From Pseudomonadota bacterium (GTDB lineage Bacteria; Pseudomonadota; Alphaproteobacteria; Thalassobaculales; Thalassobaculaceae): a stretch of DNA of 5,632 nucleotides. Within the stretch, counting starts at the first letter, position 1. The number at the start of each line of letters is the position of its first letter. The notes under the pieces are model-generated. The model was not told the DNA's origin. It worked only from the letters and a program-made list of their open reading frames with translations, and ran no database searches. The stretch is from assembly GCA_027623845.1 (NCBI GenBank), contig JAQBUJ010000248.1:1-5632 (forward strand). Reading direction: 5' to 3'. Of this stretch, positions 1 through 5,536 are shown piece by piece. A program made the position numbers and the translations under genes.

Positions 1-324
1 GAAGACCTTCACAGCTTGCGCGCGGTGACCAGTCGCCCGATTCACTGGATCGATTCGCTCGATCTGCGGGCTGATTTGGAAAGTGTGATCGCTTATGCCT
101 CGGTATTGGATTGCGTCGTCGCCACCGCAACGGCGACCGCCGTTCTCGCTGGCGCCGCCGGAACACCGGTGATCGAACTGGCTGCCGTCGGAAATTTTGT
201 CCCCGACATCAACGGCCAAGATGCTCTAATCGGCACGATCCATAGGCCTCGCGCGCCGGTGGAGGGGGATTGGGAGCATGTTTTTCGCCACGCTCAACGA
301 TATTTAAACACGTTCATATCGTAA
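1..324 (+). CDS. C-terminal part of a GT9/TPR-type glycosyltransferase-like protein (5' truncated)
   Basis: The frame is open from the first base of the window and stops with TAA at 322-324, so only the last 107 residues are seen. The pattern is a hydrophilic strand, then DLRADLESVIAYASVLD, then VVATATATAVLAGAAGTPVIEL. This matches the nucleotide-sugar-binding C-terminal half of family 9 (heptosyltransferase-like) glycosyltransferases, including those fused to TPR repeats, where the usual form is 'D-hydrophobic-V-S-x-D-T-x-x-x-H-L-A-G-A-x-G-x-P'. Here the usual His of that motif is replaced (TATAVLAGA), which is a divergence. The end (WEHVFRHAQRYL) resembles the terminal helix of such proteins. 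The acceptor substrate cannot be inferred. The family call rests on motif resemblance only; the rest of the gene lies outside the window. It precedes the tmRNA promoter by about 85 bp and is probably not functionally linked to it. Confidence 0.6.
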   Translation, partial: EDLHSLRAVTSRPIHWIDSLDLRADLESVIAYASVLDCVVATATATAVLAGAAGTPVIELAAVGNFVPDINGQDALIGTIHRPRAPVEGDWEHVFRHAQRYLNTFIS

Positions 325-407
325 GCAATGGAGCCGGTCCGGGACGATCAAGCCCCAGGATCCCTTCATCCACGACGTGGTATCGAGAGGCAATGCCGCA
401 CGCCCCC

Positions 408-435
408 TTTTCATTTGCCCCCAACCACCTATAGT
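408..435 (+). promoter_or_regulatory. Putative sigma70-type promoter of the tmRNA gene
   Basis: TTTTCA at 408-413 (4/6 of TTGACA) and TATAGT at 430-435 (5/6 of TATAAT) are separated by 16 bp. Initiation would fall near 441-443, immediately before a perfect hairpin (443-456) that would form the 5' end of the tmRNA precursor. The fit to the RNA start, more than the hexamers alone, supports the call. The 325-407 stretch upstream shows no gene or other feature I can support. Confidence 0.5.
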
Positions 436-440
436 TTGAG

Positions 441-522
441 GTGTCGGCTTGCCGACTATGGCGATAAACGGAGCATGGAATAAGCGTTGCGGACCCGGGG
501 GCAGTACCCGGCGCCTCCACCA
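441..522 (+). ncRNA. ssrA: tmRNA acceptor piece (carries the CCA end)
   Basis: This segment would become the mature acceptor RNA of the two-piece tmRNA. It opens with the perfect hairpin GTCGGC-TT-GCCGAC (443-456). It carries the 3' strand of P2 (GCGTTG, 484-489) and the T-arm (495-511), and ends in the acceptor strand, discriminator A519 and CCA. The T-loop (500-506) reads GGCAGTA rather than the canonical TTCGANN of tRNAs. The 5' end is inferred from the promoter and hairpin; the 3' end is exact because CCA is encoded. Confidence 0.75.
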
Positions 523-559
523 ACTCTCCCACCGGCACTGTTTGCACGGGAGACCTTGA
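523..559 (+). other. Spacer removed between the two tmRNA halves, with processing hairpin
   Basis: These 37 nt join the CCA end of the acceptor piece to the 5' G of the coding piece in the precursor. TCTCCC (525-530) pairs with GGGAGA (548-553), closing a hairpin across the spacer. In two-piece tmRNAs the spacer is excised by tRNA-type processing, RNase P creating the 5' end at the equivalent of 560. That step is known for the family, not shown here. Confidence 0.7.
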
Positions 560-700
560 GGGGGCGAAACAGGATCGACGCGCGTAGTAAAGATGTAGCT
601 TTCGCTCGGCATGGTACCACCGATATCGGGCCATAACGTAGTTGCGAATGACAACTATGCGGAGGCGCGCCTCGCCGCTTAATGCGGTTTGGTAGCCTAA
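560..700 (+). ncRNA. ssrA: tmRNA coding piece (mRNA-like half)
   Basis: It begins with the acceptor 5' strand and D-arm analogue (560-573). It then holds the P2 5' strand, a pseudoknot-like region with GGTACCACCGATATCGGGCC (613-632), and the resume codon GCG at 644. GAGGCGCGCCTC (662-673), inside the tag frame, is a perfect palindrome and can fold on itself, as tag stops often sit in a stem. The 3' end is not marked by a clear T-rich terminator, so 700 is an estimate. Confidence 0.7.
644..682 (+). other. ssrA: tmRNA tag reading frame, ANDNYAEARLAA
   Basis: The frame starts at the resume codon GCG (644-646) and stops at TAA (680-682), encoding 12 residues. With the alanine from the tmRNA itself, the appended tag is A-ANDNYAEARLAA. 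The N-terminal AANDNY part is the region bound by SspB adaptors. The C-terminal LAA is the signal read by ClpX. The spacer between them (AEAR) is longer than in the E. coli tag, as is usual in alphaproteobacteria. Confidence 0.92.
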
Positions 701-767
701 ATTAAGTCCATGGAGGTCGCACTTCATGGCGGGGTTTGGGGCGCACCTGGCAACAGAAGCGTCCCGC

Positions 768-795
768 TTCCGCCGGCGACGCCGGGGTATCGGAA
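768..795 (+). promoter_or_regulatory. Strong hairpin in the sspB leader
   Basis: TTCCG (768-772) pairs with CGGAA (791-795). Inside, CCGGC (773-777) pairs with GCCGG (781-785) around GAC, with GGTAT bulged on the 3' side. The structure ends about 20 nt before the sspB start, just upstream of its ribosome-binding site. No T-run follows, so it is not a standard intrinsic terminator. It may stabilise the 3' side of the ssrA transcript, stop it by a Rho-aided route, or affect sspB translation. Confidence 0.4.
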
Positions 796-815
796 ACCAG
801 AGGTCGAGGGGAAAC

Positions 816-1310
816 ATGTCGGAACAGGTCTTCAAGTACGACATGATGGTCGAGGAAGCGCTACGCGGTGTCGTGCGCAAATCACTGCGCCAAGCGGCAG
901 CCCATGGCCTACCCGGCAATCATCACTTTTACATCACCTTCAAAACACGCCATCCAGAGGTCGATGTCCCGCCTTATCTCACGGAAAAATACCCCGATGA
1001 GATGACCATCGTCCTGCAGTACCAATTTTGGGGCCTGGAAGTTCGCGAAGACAATTTCGAGGTCATGCTGAGTTTCAACGATAAGCGTGAGCGGCTGTTC
1101 ATTCCCTTCGTGGCGCTAACCGGATTCGCCGACCCATCGGTGAAGTTCGGCTTGCAATTCCAATCCTCCGAGGAAGGCGCTCCCGGACTGGCGACCGACG
1201 ATTTCGGCCCACAGACGGATGGCGAAGAGCAGAAAACCGGAGACGAAACCGCGCCCGCGCCGACGTCCGGCGAGGTTGTTTCTCTGGATCATTTCCGCAA
1301 GAAACAATAA
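816..1310 (+). CDS. sspB: Alphaproteobacterial SspB, ClpXP adaptor for ssrA-tagged proteins
   Basis: SspB is a cytoplasmic dimeric adaptor that holds the N-terminal part of the ssrA tag and tethers the substrate to ClpX, speeding degradation of tmRNA-tagged proteins. The 164-residue product has the alpha-type layout. The folded tag-binding domain is about residues 3-116, with signature stretches YDMMVEEALRGVVRK (8-22), GLPGNHHFYITFKTRHP (31-47), EMTIVLQYQFW (62-72), FEVMLSF (81-87) and DPSVKFGLQF (106-115). An acidic, low-complexity linker follows (117-152), then the ClpX-binding tail VVSLDHFRKK (154-163). The ATG at 816 was chosen over an in-frame ATG at 726 because MSEQ begins where the family begins and GAGGGG (806-811) lies at ribosome-binding distance. 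TAA is followed directly by in-frame TAG. It lies 134 bp after the tag stop of ssrA, whose product it recognises. Confidence 0.93.
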   Translation: MSEQVFKYDMMVEEALRGVVRKSLRQAAAHGLPGNHHFYITFKTRHPEVDVPPYLTEKYPDEMTIVLQYQFWGLEVREDNFEVMLSFNDKRERLFIPFVALTGFADPSVKFGLQFQSSEEGAPGLATDDFGPQTDGEEQKTGDETAPAPTSGEVVSLDHFRKKQ

Positions 1311-1393
1311 TAGGCCGCCGCCTGCCCATCGCCACGCTCGCTTCGCGTAGCGACACGCCCAAAGCACCGACGTGACTTACGCGAGAGAGTGCC

Positions 1394-3004
1394 ATGACCG
1401 ATATGCACTATACCGAGATGTTCCCGCTCAGCGCCGACACCACTGATTATCGCAAGATCACCAGCGACCATGTGGCGGTCGAAAAGCTGGCCGGCCGCGA
1501 GGTGCTCACCATCAAGCCGGAAGCGATTACCGGCCTGGCCGAGGAAGCCTTCCGCGACATCTCGCATCTTCTGCGACCCGGTCATCTGGCCCAATTGCGC
1601 GCAATTCTCGACGACAAGACCGCCTCGAAAAACGATCACTTCGTCGCTATGGAATTGTTGAAGAACGCCGATATCGCCGCCGCCGGCGTCTTGCCGATGT
1701 GCCAGGACACCGGCACCGCGATCGTCATGGGCAAGAAAGGCCAAAACGTCTTCACCGGCTTTGATGACGAAGAGGCGTTGTCGCGCGGCATCTACAACAC
1801 CTACGCCAATCATAACCTGCGCTACAGCCAGTTGGCGCCGCTCGACATGTTTGACGAGAAGAACACCGGCACCAATCTTCCGGCCCAGATTGAGCTTTAT
1901 GCCACACCTGGTGACGAGTACAAGTTCGCCTTCATCCAAAAAGGCGGCGGATCGGCCAACAAATCCTTCCTGTTCCAGGAAACCAAGGCGGTCTTGAACC
2001 CCGAGTCGCTGAAAAAATTCCTCGACGAGAAAATCCGTACACTCGGCACCGCCGCCTGCCCGCCCTACCATTTGGCGATCGTCATCGGCGGCACATCGGC
2101 CGAATTCAATATGAAGACCGTTAAACTCGCCTCGACAAAATATCTCGACAACCTGCCGACCAAGGGCAGCGCCGCCGGCCATGCCTTCCGCGACCTGGAA
2201 TGGGAGCAGAAAATCCTCGAGATGACCCGCGAGATGGGCATCGGCGCGCAGTTCGGCGGCAAATACTATTGCCACGATGTTCGGGTGATCCGGCTACCGC
2301 GGCACGGTGCATCCTGCCCGATCGGGCTCGGGGTTTCCTGCTCGGCCGACCGGCAGGCCTTCGGCAAAATCACCCGAGACGGCGTGTTCCTGGAGCGGCT
2401 GGAGACCGATCCGTCGAAATACATTCCCGAGGTCGACGAATCACAAGTCTCCGACGACGTGGTGCAGATCGACCTTAACCAGCCAATGTTCGAGATCCGT
2501 CGCCAGTTGAGCCAATACCCGATCAAGACCCGCGTTGAATTATCCGGACCGATGATCGTCGCCCGCGATATCGCCCATGCCAAGCTGCAGGAGCGGATCA
2601 ACTCGGGCAAGGGATTGCCGGACTACATGAAGAACCACCCGGTCTACTATGCCGGGCCGGCCAAGACACCAGAGGGCATGGCGTCGGGCTCGTTCGGGCC
2701 AACTACGGCGGGACGGATGGATTCCTACGTTGATCCGTTCATGGCGGCCGGTGGCAGCTTCATCACCCTGGCCAAGGGCAATCGCTCGCCGGTCGTGCGC
2801 CAGGCCTGTCAAAAGCATGGCGGCTTCTATCTCGGCTCGATCGGCGGCGCCGCAGCAATTTTGGCGCTAAACAGCATCAAGAAGGTCGAGGTCCAGGAAT
2901 ACCCGGAGCTTGGCATGGAAGCGGTCTGGCGCATCGAAGTGGAAAAATTTCCGGCTTTCATCGTCGTCGATGACAAGGGGAATGATTTCTTCACCGACCT
3001 CTAA
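1394..3004 (+). CDS. fumA: Class I fumarate hydratase ([4Fe-4S], FumA/FumB type)
   Basis: It interconverts fumarate and L-malate in the TCA cycle using an oxygen-sensitive [4Fe-4S] cluster. At 536 residues it is a full-length, single-chain class I enzyme. Cysteines 103 (PMCQDTGT), 222 (AACPPYH) and 316 (VSCSADR) have exactly the spacing of the E. coli FumA cluster ligands (105, 224, 318). Recalled active-site residues of the Leishmania class I enzyme all map here with one constant offset of 30: Asp105, Arg143, His304, Arg391, Thr437, Arg441 and Lys461. The N-terminal cluster-binding part spans about 40-320; the C-terminal swivel part (about 360-536) holds GPTTAGRMD (435-443). The ATG at 1394 has a GAGAG element about 6 nt upstream; an ATG at 1403 is less likely. 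The 83-bp gap after sspB has only a weak stem (about 1336-1353) and no recognisable promoter, so read-through from sspB is possible. The symbol denotes the family; alphaproteobacterial databases may simply use fumarate hydratase. Confidence 0.96.
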   Translation: MTDMHYTEMFPLSADTTDYRKITSDHVAVEKLAGREVLTIKPEAITGLAEEAFRDISHLLRPGHLAQLRAILDDKTASKNDHFVAMELLKNADIAAAGVLPMCQDTGTAIVMGKKGQNVFTGFDDEEALSRGIYNTYANHNLRYSQLAPLDMFDEKNTGTNLPAQIELYATPGDEYKFAFIQKGGGSANKSFLFQETKAVLNPESLKKFLDEKIRTLGTAACPPYHLAIVIGGTSAEFNMKTVKLASTKYLDNLPTKGSAAGHAFRDLEWEQKILEMTREMGIGAQFGGKYYCHDVRVIRLPRHGASCPIGLGVSCSADRQAFGKITRDGVFLERLETDPSKYIPEVDESQVSDDVVQIDLNQPMFEIRRQLSQYPIKTRVELSGPMIVARDIAHAKLQERINSGKGLPDYMKNHPVYYAGPAKTPEGMASGSFGPTTAGRMDSYVDPFMAAGGSFITLAKGNRSPVVRQACQKHGGFYLGSIGGAAAILALNSIKKVEVQEYPELGMEAVWRIEVEKFPAFIVVDDKGNDFFTDL

Positions 3005-3027
3005 GGCGCTTGGCGGCCAGGAAGCAA

Positions 3028-3063
3028 CAGGCCTGGGGGTCAACTGCAGGCCTGAAGAGGCTT
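3028..3063 (+). repeat. Duplicated 8-nt palindrome CAGGCCTG between fumarase and aminotransferase
   Basis: CAGGCCTG occurs at 3028-3035 and 3047-3054, separated by 11 nt. Each copy is self-complementary, so the two also form an 8-bp stem. AAGC (3022-3025) and GCTT (3060-3063) could add an outer stem. The downstream ATCTTTC is only weakly T-rich, so intrinsic termination is doubtful. The pair could instead be an operator or an RNA processing/attenuation hairpin in the 85-bp intergenic gap. Confidence 0.4.
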
Positions 3064-3073
3064 ATCTTTCGTT

Positions 3074-3078
3074 AGGAG
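3074..3078 (+). promoter_or_regulatory. Ribosome-binding site fixing the aminotransferase start
   Basis: AGGAG lies 11 nt before the ATG at 3090. It decides against upstream in-frame extensions, which would run back into the fumarase 3' end and add residues without family resemblance. Confidence 0.6.
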
Positions 3079-3089
3079 TATCTCGAACC

Positions 3090-4397
3090 ATGTGGCCATC
3101 CGAGGACTCGCGTTCCGCTGAAATCTTTGCTCGGGCAAAGCAGGTTCTTCCGGGCGGTATTTCACGCCTGCTCACCTGGGTTGATCCCTATCCGATCTAC
3201 GCCAAACGCGGCGCCGGCGCCTATATCGAGGATGTCGACGGCGTTCGCCGGTTTGATCTGCTGAACAATTTCGCCTCGCTGATCCACGGCCATGCCCATC
3301 CGGCGATCGTCGCCGCCGTTGGCGAAGTCGTTGCCAATGGCACCTGCTTCGCGTTCCCCACCGAGCGGGAAATAGAGCTTGCCGAATTGCTCTGCGCGCG
3401 CGTCGCCTCGGTCGACAGGGTCAGGTTCTGCAACAGCGGCACCGAGGCGGTGATGATCGCGCTAAAGGCGGCGCGGGCGCGTACCGGGCGACACCGGATC
3501 GCCAAGATCGAGGGGGCCTATCACGGCATGTATGACCATGCCGAGGTCAGCCTCGACTCAACACCGGAGAACTGGGGCAACGCGCCGGCCTCGACACCGC
3601 ACACCCACGGCACGCCGCCAGCGGTGCTCGACGACACCTTGGTGCTGCCGATGAACCATCCCGAAGAGACCGAGCGGCTGTTGCGCGCCAACGCCGGTGC
3701 CCTGGCCGCGATACTGATCGATCCGGTGCCGACGCAAATCGGCATGATCGAGATGACGCCTGAATATATCGAGGTAATCCAAACCGTCGCCCGCGACATC
3801 GGCGCACTGATCGTCATCGATGAGGTCATCGCCTTCCGGCTCGACTATCACGGCGCTCAAGCACGGTACGGGATCAAGCCCGACCTGACGACCTTCGCCA
3901 AGATTATCGGCGGCGGCTTTCCAGTTGGCGCGGTATGCGGAACCGAGGACGCGATGGCGGTGTTCAGCCACGAACACGGCCATCCGCTCAATCCGTCAAG
4001 CGGCACTTTCACCGGCAATCCGGTCTCCATGGCCGCTGGCCTCGCCACCATGAAGAACCTGACGCCCGAGACCTATCAGCGTCTGGAGGCCTTGGGCAGC
4101 CAGGCGCGGGCCGGGTTGCTTGACGCCTTCAAGCAAGTCGGCCGACCGGGGCAAATCACCGGCGTCGGCGCGATGTTCCAACTTCATTTCCACGATCGCC
4201 CGCTTATCGACTATCGCAGCGCCTATGCCCGCCCGGAAGAAGCGGCGCTGGCTAAGACCGTGCATCGAGGCATGCTGGATCGCGGCTTTATTCTGTCGCC
4301 GCGCTGCTCAGGCTTCCTTTCGACGGTAATGACCGAGACCGAGATCGCTGATATGGGTGAAGCTCTGGCTGAAACCCTTGCAGCAGCGGCGGCGTGA
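3090..4397 (+). CDS. Class III PLP-dependent aminotransferase, GSA-aminomutase-like / beta-amino-acid aminotransferase-like
   Basis: This is a 435-residue fold-type I enzyme of the class III aminotransferase family, cytoplasmic and expected to be dimeric. Visible landmarks are PGGISR (21-26), FCNSGTEAVMIALKAARA (113-130, PLP phosphate site), GAYHGMYD (142-149, aromatic residue stacking on PLP), IVIDEVIAFR (241-250, Asp244 to the pyridine nitrogen), DLTTFAKIIGGGFPVGA (265-281, Lys271 the Schiff-base lysine), SGTFTGNPVSMAAG (304-317) and SPRCSGF (403-409). The order matches glutamate-1-semialdehyde 2,1-aminomutase, the label automatic annotation may give. However, Arg26 sits where beta-phenylalanine aminotransferase has a substrate-carboxylate arginine (GANSR, recalled) and where HemL enzymes have a different sequence. 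Arg405 matches the SPRGF region of that enzyme. A transaminase for a beta-amino acid or related amine is therefore more likely than a tetrapyrrole role, but the substrate is unknown. It is followed after 10 bp by the hydrolase gene, suggesting one operon. Confidence 0.88.
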   Translation: MWPSEDSRSAEIFARAKQVLPGGISRLLTWVDPYPIYAKRGAGAYIEDVDGVRRFDLLNNFASLIHGHAHPAIVAAVGEVVANGTCFAFPTEREIELAELLCARVASVDRVRFCNSGTEAVMIALKAARARTGRHRIAKIEGAYHGMYDHAEVSLDSTPENWGNAPASTPHTHGTPPAVLDDTLVLPMNHPEETERLLRANAGALAAILIDPVPTQIGMIEMTPEYIEVIQTVARDIGALIVIDEVIAFRLDYHGAQARYGIKPDLTTFAKIIGGGFPVGAVCGTEDAMAVFSHEHGHPLNPSSGTFTGNPVSMAAGLATMKNLTPETYQRLEALGSQARAGLLDAFKQVGRPGQITGVGAMFQLHFHDRPLIDYRSAYARPEEAALAKTVHRGMLDRGFILSPRCSGFLSTVMTETEIADMGEALAETLAAAAA

Positions 4398-4407
4398 CCA
4401 ACCCGGC

Positions 4408-5028
4408 GTGACTGACCGGCCGACGATCCTCGCTGCGGGCCCCACCAGCGCTCCTATTACCTTAATCTTGGCGCATGGTGCCGGCGCGCCCATGGATACG
4501 CCCTTCATGGAGAAAATATCCAGCGGTCTCGCCGCCGCCGGTATCCGGGTTCTGCGTTTCGAGTTTCCCTACATGACCCGCCGACGCCAGGACGGCAAGC
4601 GCCGGCCACCAGACCGGCAACCGGTGCTACTGGACGCTTGGCGTTCGGTCGTCGACGCCGCAGGCCCCGGCCCGATCGCGATTGGCGGCAAGTCGATGGG
4701 CGGGCGCATGGCCTCGATGATCGCCGACGAGGTCCGGGCATCGGCGCTGATTTGCCTTGGGTATCCGTTTCACCCCCCTGGTAAGCTGGACCGGTTGAGA
4801 ATTGAGCATCTGCGGACGCTGATCACCCCGACCCTGATCCTGCAAGGCGAGCGCGATCGATTAGGAAATAAGGTAGAGGTTGAGGCATATCCTCTGGCTG
4901 GATCCGTGCGGGTTCACTGGCTGGCGGACGGCGACCACGACCTAACGCCGCGAAAGAAGTCTGGACGAACCGCCGAGCAAAACCTCAACGAGACGATCGA
5001 TGAGATCTCCGGCTTTTTGGCAAACTGA
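4408..5028 (+). CDS. Small alpha/beta-fold serine hydrolase (COG3571/KANL3-Tex30-like)
   Basis: The 206-residue product is a compact single-domain alpha/beta hydrolase, cytoplasmic, with no signal peptide. In order: HGAGAPMD (23-30, oxyanion-side loop), RFEFPYM (50-56) and RRPPDR (65-70), GGKSMGGR (93-100) with nucleophile Ser96, CLGYPFHPPGK (116-126), LILQGERD (143-150) with likely acid Asp150, and DGDHDLTPRK (174-183) with His177. All three catalytic residues are present. These stretches mark the bacterial 'predicted hydrolase' group related to KANL3/Tex30 proteins, whose substrate is not established; dienelactone hydrolases are a more distant alternative. I chose the GTG at 4408 because family members start shortly before the first strand (TLILAHGAG). 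A GTG at 4357 would overlap the upstream gene by 41 bp and add a basic, unconserved extension. No clear ribosome-binding site precedes 4408, so translation is probably coupled to the aminotransferase ending 10 bp earlier. Confidence 0.85.
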   Translation: MTDRPTILAAGPTSAPITLILAHGAGAPMDTPFMEKISSGLAAAGIRVLRFEFPYMTRRRQDGKRRPPDRQPVLLDAWRSVVDAAGPGPIAIGGKSMGGRMASMIADEVRASALICLGYPFHPPGKLDRLRIEHLRTLITPTLILQGERDRLGNKVEVEAYPLAGSVRVHWLADGDHDLTPRKKSGRTAEQNLNETIDEISGFLAN

Positions 5029-5080
5029 CAGGACTGTCAAATCGAACGCCGCCATCCGGGCAGTATGACCAAAACGCCCG
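5026..5080. terminator. Possible weak termination region between convergent genes
   Basis: The 61-bp gap between the hydrolase and the convergent gene holds two small hairpins. One is TGACA (5026-5030) / TGTCA (5035-5039), overlapping the hydrolase stop. The other is CGGGC (5057-5061) / GCCCG (5076-5080) with a 14-nt loop. Neither has a clear T-run on either strand. The placement suits termination but the structural support is slight. Confidence 0.25.
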
Positions 5081-5089
5081 AATCGAAGT

Positions 5090-5347
5090 TCAGCCGTTGA
5101 TTCGTGAGACGGGAGGCGCGGGAAATGCCGGTGCATTTGCATTTCCAGACTGCACCGGCGGAAGATATCTCTCGATCGCTATCCCCTCGGGATCGTCGAG
5201 ATCCTCGGTCGCCCAATGGCCAACAAAGGCGCCAAACAATATTGGGGCAACAAAGAGTACGAGCAAAACCAAGCTCTTAAAGGTCCGAGCCAAAGAGGTG
5301 ATGACCGCTTGAGCAACCCCACCATCGGCATCTTCAAATACAGCCAT
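5090..5347 (-). CDS. Hypothetical small single-pass membrane protein
   Basis: I do not recognise this 85-residue product. A short acidic N-terminus (MAVFEDADGG) is followed by an amphipathic stretch with basic residues (RTFK, 21-24) and one strong hydrophobic segment, about 25-43 (SLVLLVLFVAPILFGAFVG). A polar, acidic region and a proline/alanine-rich tail (62-80) complete it. Basic residues before the membrane segment suggest the N-terminus is inside and the tail outside; an uncleaved signal anchor fits better than a secreted protein. I preferred the ATG at 5347 over the GTG at 5386 because GGGGA lies 4-5 nt upstream. It is convergent with the hydrolase. The opposing-strand frames over the same bases encode no recognisable protein. 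Codons use A/T at third positions more often than in the neighbouring genes. Real gene status is likely but not certain. Confidence 0.5.
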   Translation of the reverse strand: MAVFEDADGGVAQAVITSLARTFKSLVLLVLFVAPILFGAFVGHWATEDLDDPEGIAIERYLPPVQSGNANAPAFPAPPVSRING

Positions 5348-5420
5348 AACGTCCCCACTGTGCTTTGGCTGGCCGACACATCCCACGACGTCAATGACGG
5401 CCAGTCATTGGGAAACATTC

Positions 5421-5530
5421 ACTTAACAATACCACAAAATTAAACAAATTAAAGAACGACGACTTGCAATCGAACACCCACAGACTAAACGATAAAAACG
5501 CGCCGACTCCCAAGCATATTTTATTTTATA
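5421..5530 (-). promoter_or_regulatory. AT-rich intergenic stretch, possible promoter region of the small membrane gene
   Basis: About 35% G+C by hand count, far lower than the flanking coding DNA. It lies between the two minus-strand genes, as a promoter for the downstream one would. Read on the minus strand it contains TTTAAT and TATTGT 16 bp apart (about 5425-5452), only a weak sigma70 match. No gene or RNA is recognisable here. Confidence 0.25.
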
Positions 5531-5536
5531 CCAGGG

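Larger units (their letters stand above)
441..700 (+). ncRNA. ssrA: tmRNA (ssrA), circularly permuted alphaproteobacterial two-piece type
   Basis: tmRNA rescues ribosomes stalled on mRNAs without a stop codon: its alanylated tRNA-like end enters the A site and a short internal frame then adds a degradation tag. The permuted order is visible. The 3' half of the tRNA-like domain comes first: a T-stem CCGGG (495-499) / CCCGG (507-511), the acceptor strand CGCCTCC (512-518), A519 and an encoded CCA (520-522). After a spacer, the 5' half begins at 560 with GGGGGCG (560-566), which pairs with 512-518 over seven base pairs. The third pair is G-U, the alanyl-tRNA synthetase identity element. It continues with the characteristic GAAACAGGATCGAC. 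CGACGC (about 573-578) can pair with GCGTTG (484-489) as helix P2. The tag frame lies at 644-682. The 5' and 3' limits are estimates; the ends at 522 and 560 are firm. Confidence 0.93.

Noticed and set aside
726..815. N-terminal extension of SspB from an upstream in-frame ATG
   Set aside because: The extra 30 residues are arginine-rich and unlike the family, they run through the leader hairpin, and the ATG at 816 has its own ribosome-binding site and the expected N-terminus.
314..919. Minus-strand frames of 201 and 116 codons over the tmRNA region
   Set aside because: They run antisense to a structured RNA gene, and their translations show no domain, only composition expected by chance in GC-rich DNA.
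710..1000. 96-codon plus-strand frame overlapping the start of sspB
   Set aside because: It is out of frame with sspB, has no family resemblance and ends inside a well-supported gene.
1336..1353. Short stem in the sspB-fumarase gap as a terminator
   Set aside because: The stem (CGCT-CGC / GCG-T-AGCG) is short and bulged and is not followed by a T-run, so I do not annotate it as a terminator.
1289..2275. A 328-codon open frame on the minus strand across sspB's end and fumarase
   Set aside because: It lies opposite the fumarase frame, whose residues match the family one for one. The antisense product has no recognisable motif, and long antisense frames are common in GC-rich genes.
2910..3089. 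Upstream extension of the aminotransferase frame into the fumarase 3' end
   Set aside because: It overlaps fumarase coding sequence in another frame, has no family similarity, and the AGGAG before 3090 marks the start.
4357..4407. Earlier GTG start for the hydrolase
   Set aside because: It would overlap the aminotransferase end by 41 bp and add a basic, unconserved segment; the family begins just before the first beta strand, matching the GTG at 4408.
5216..5443. Plus-strand 75-codon frame in the right-hand region
   Set aside because: The translation is polar with no motif, while the opposite strand encodes a coherent membrane segment with a better start context.
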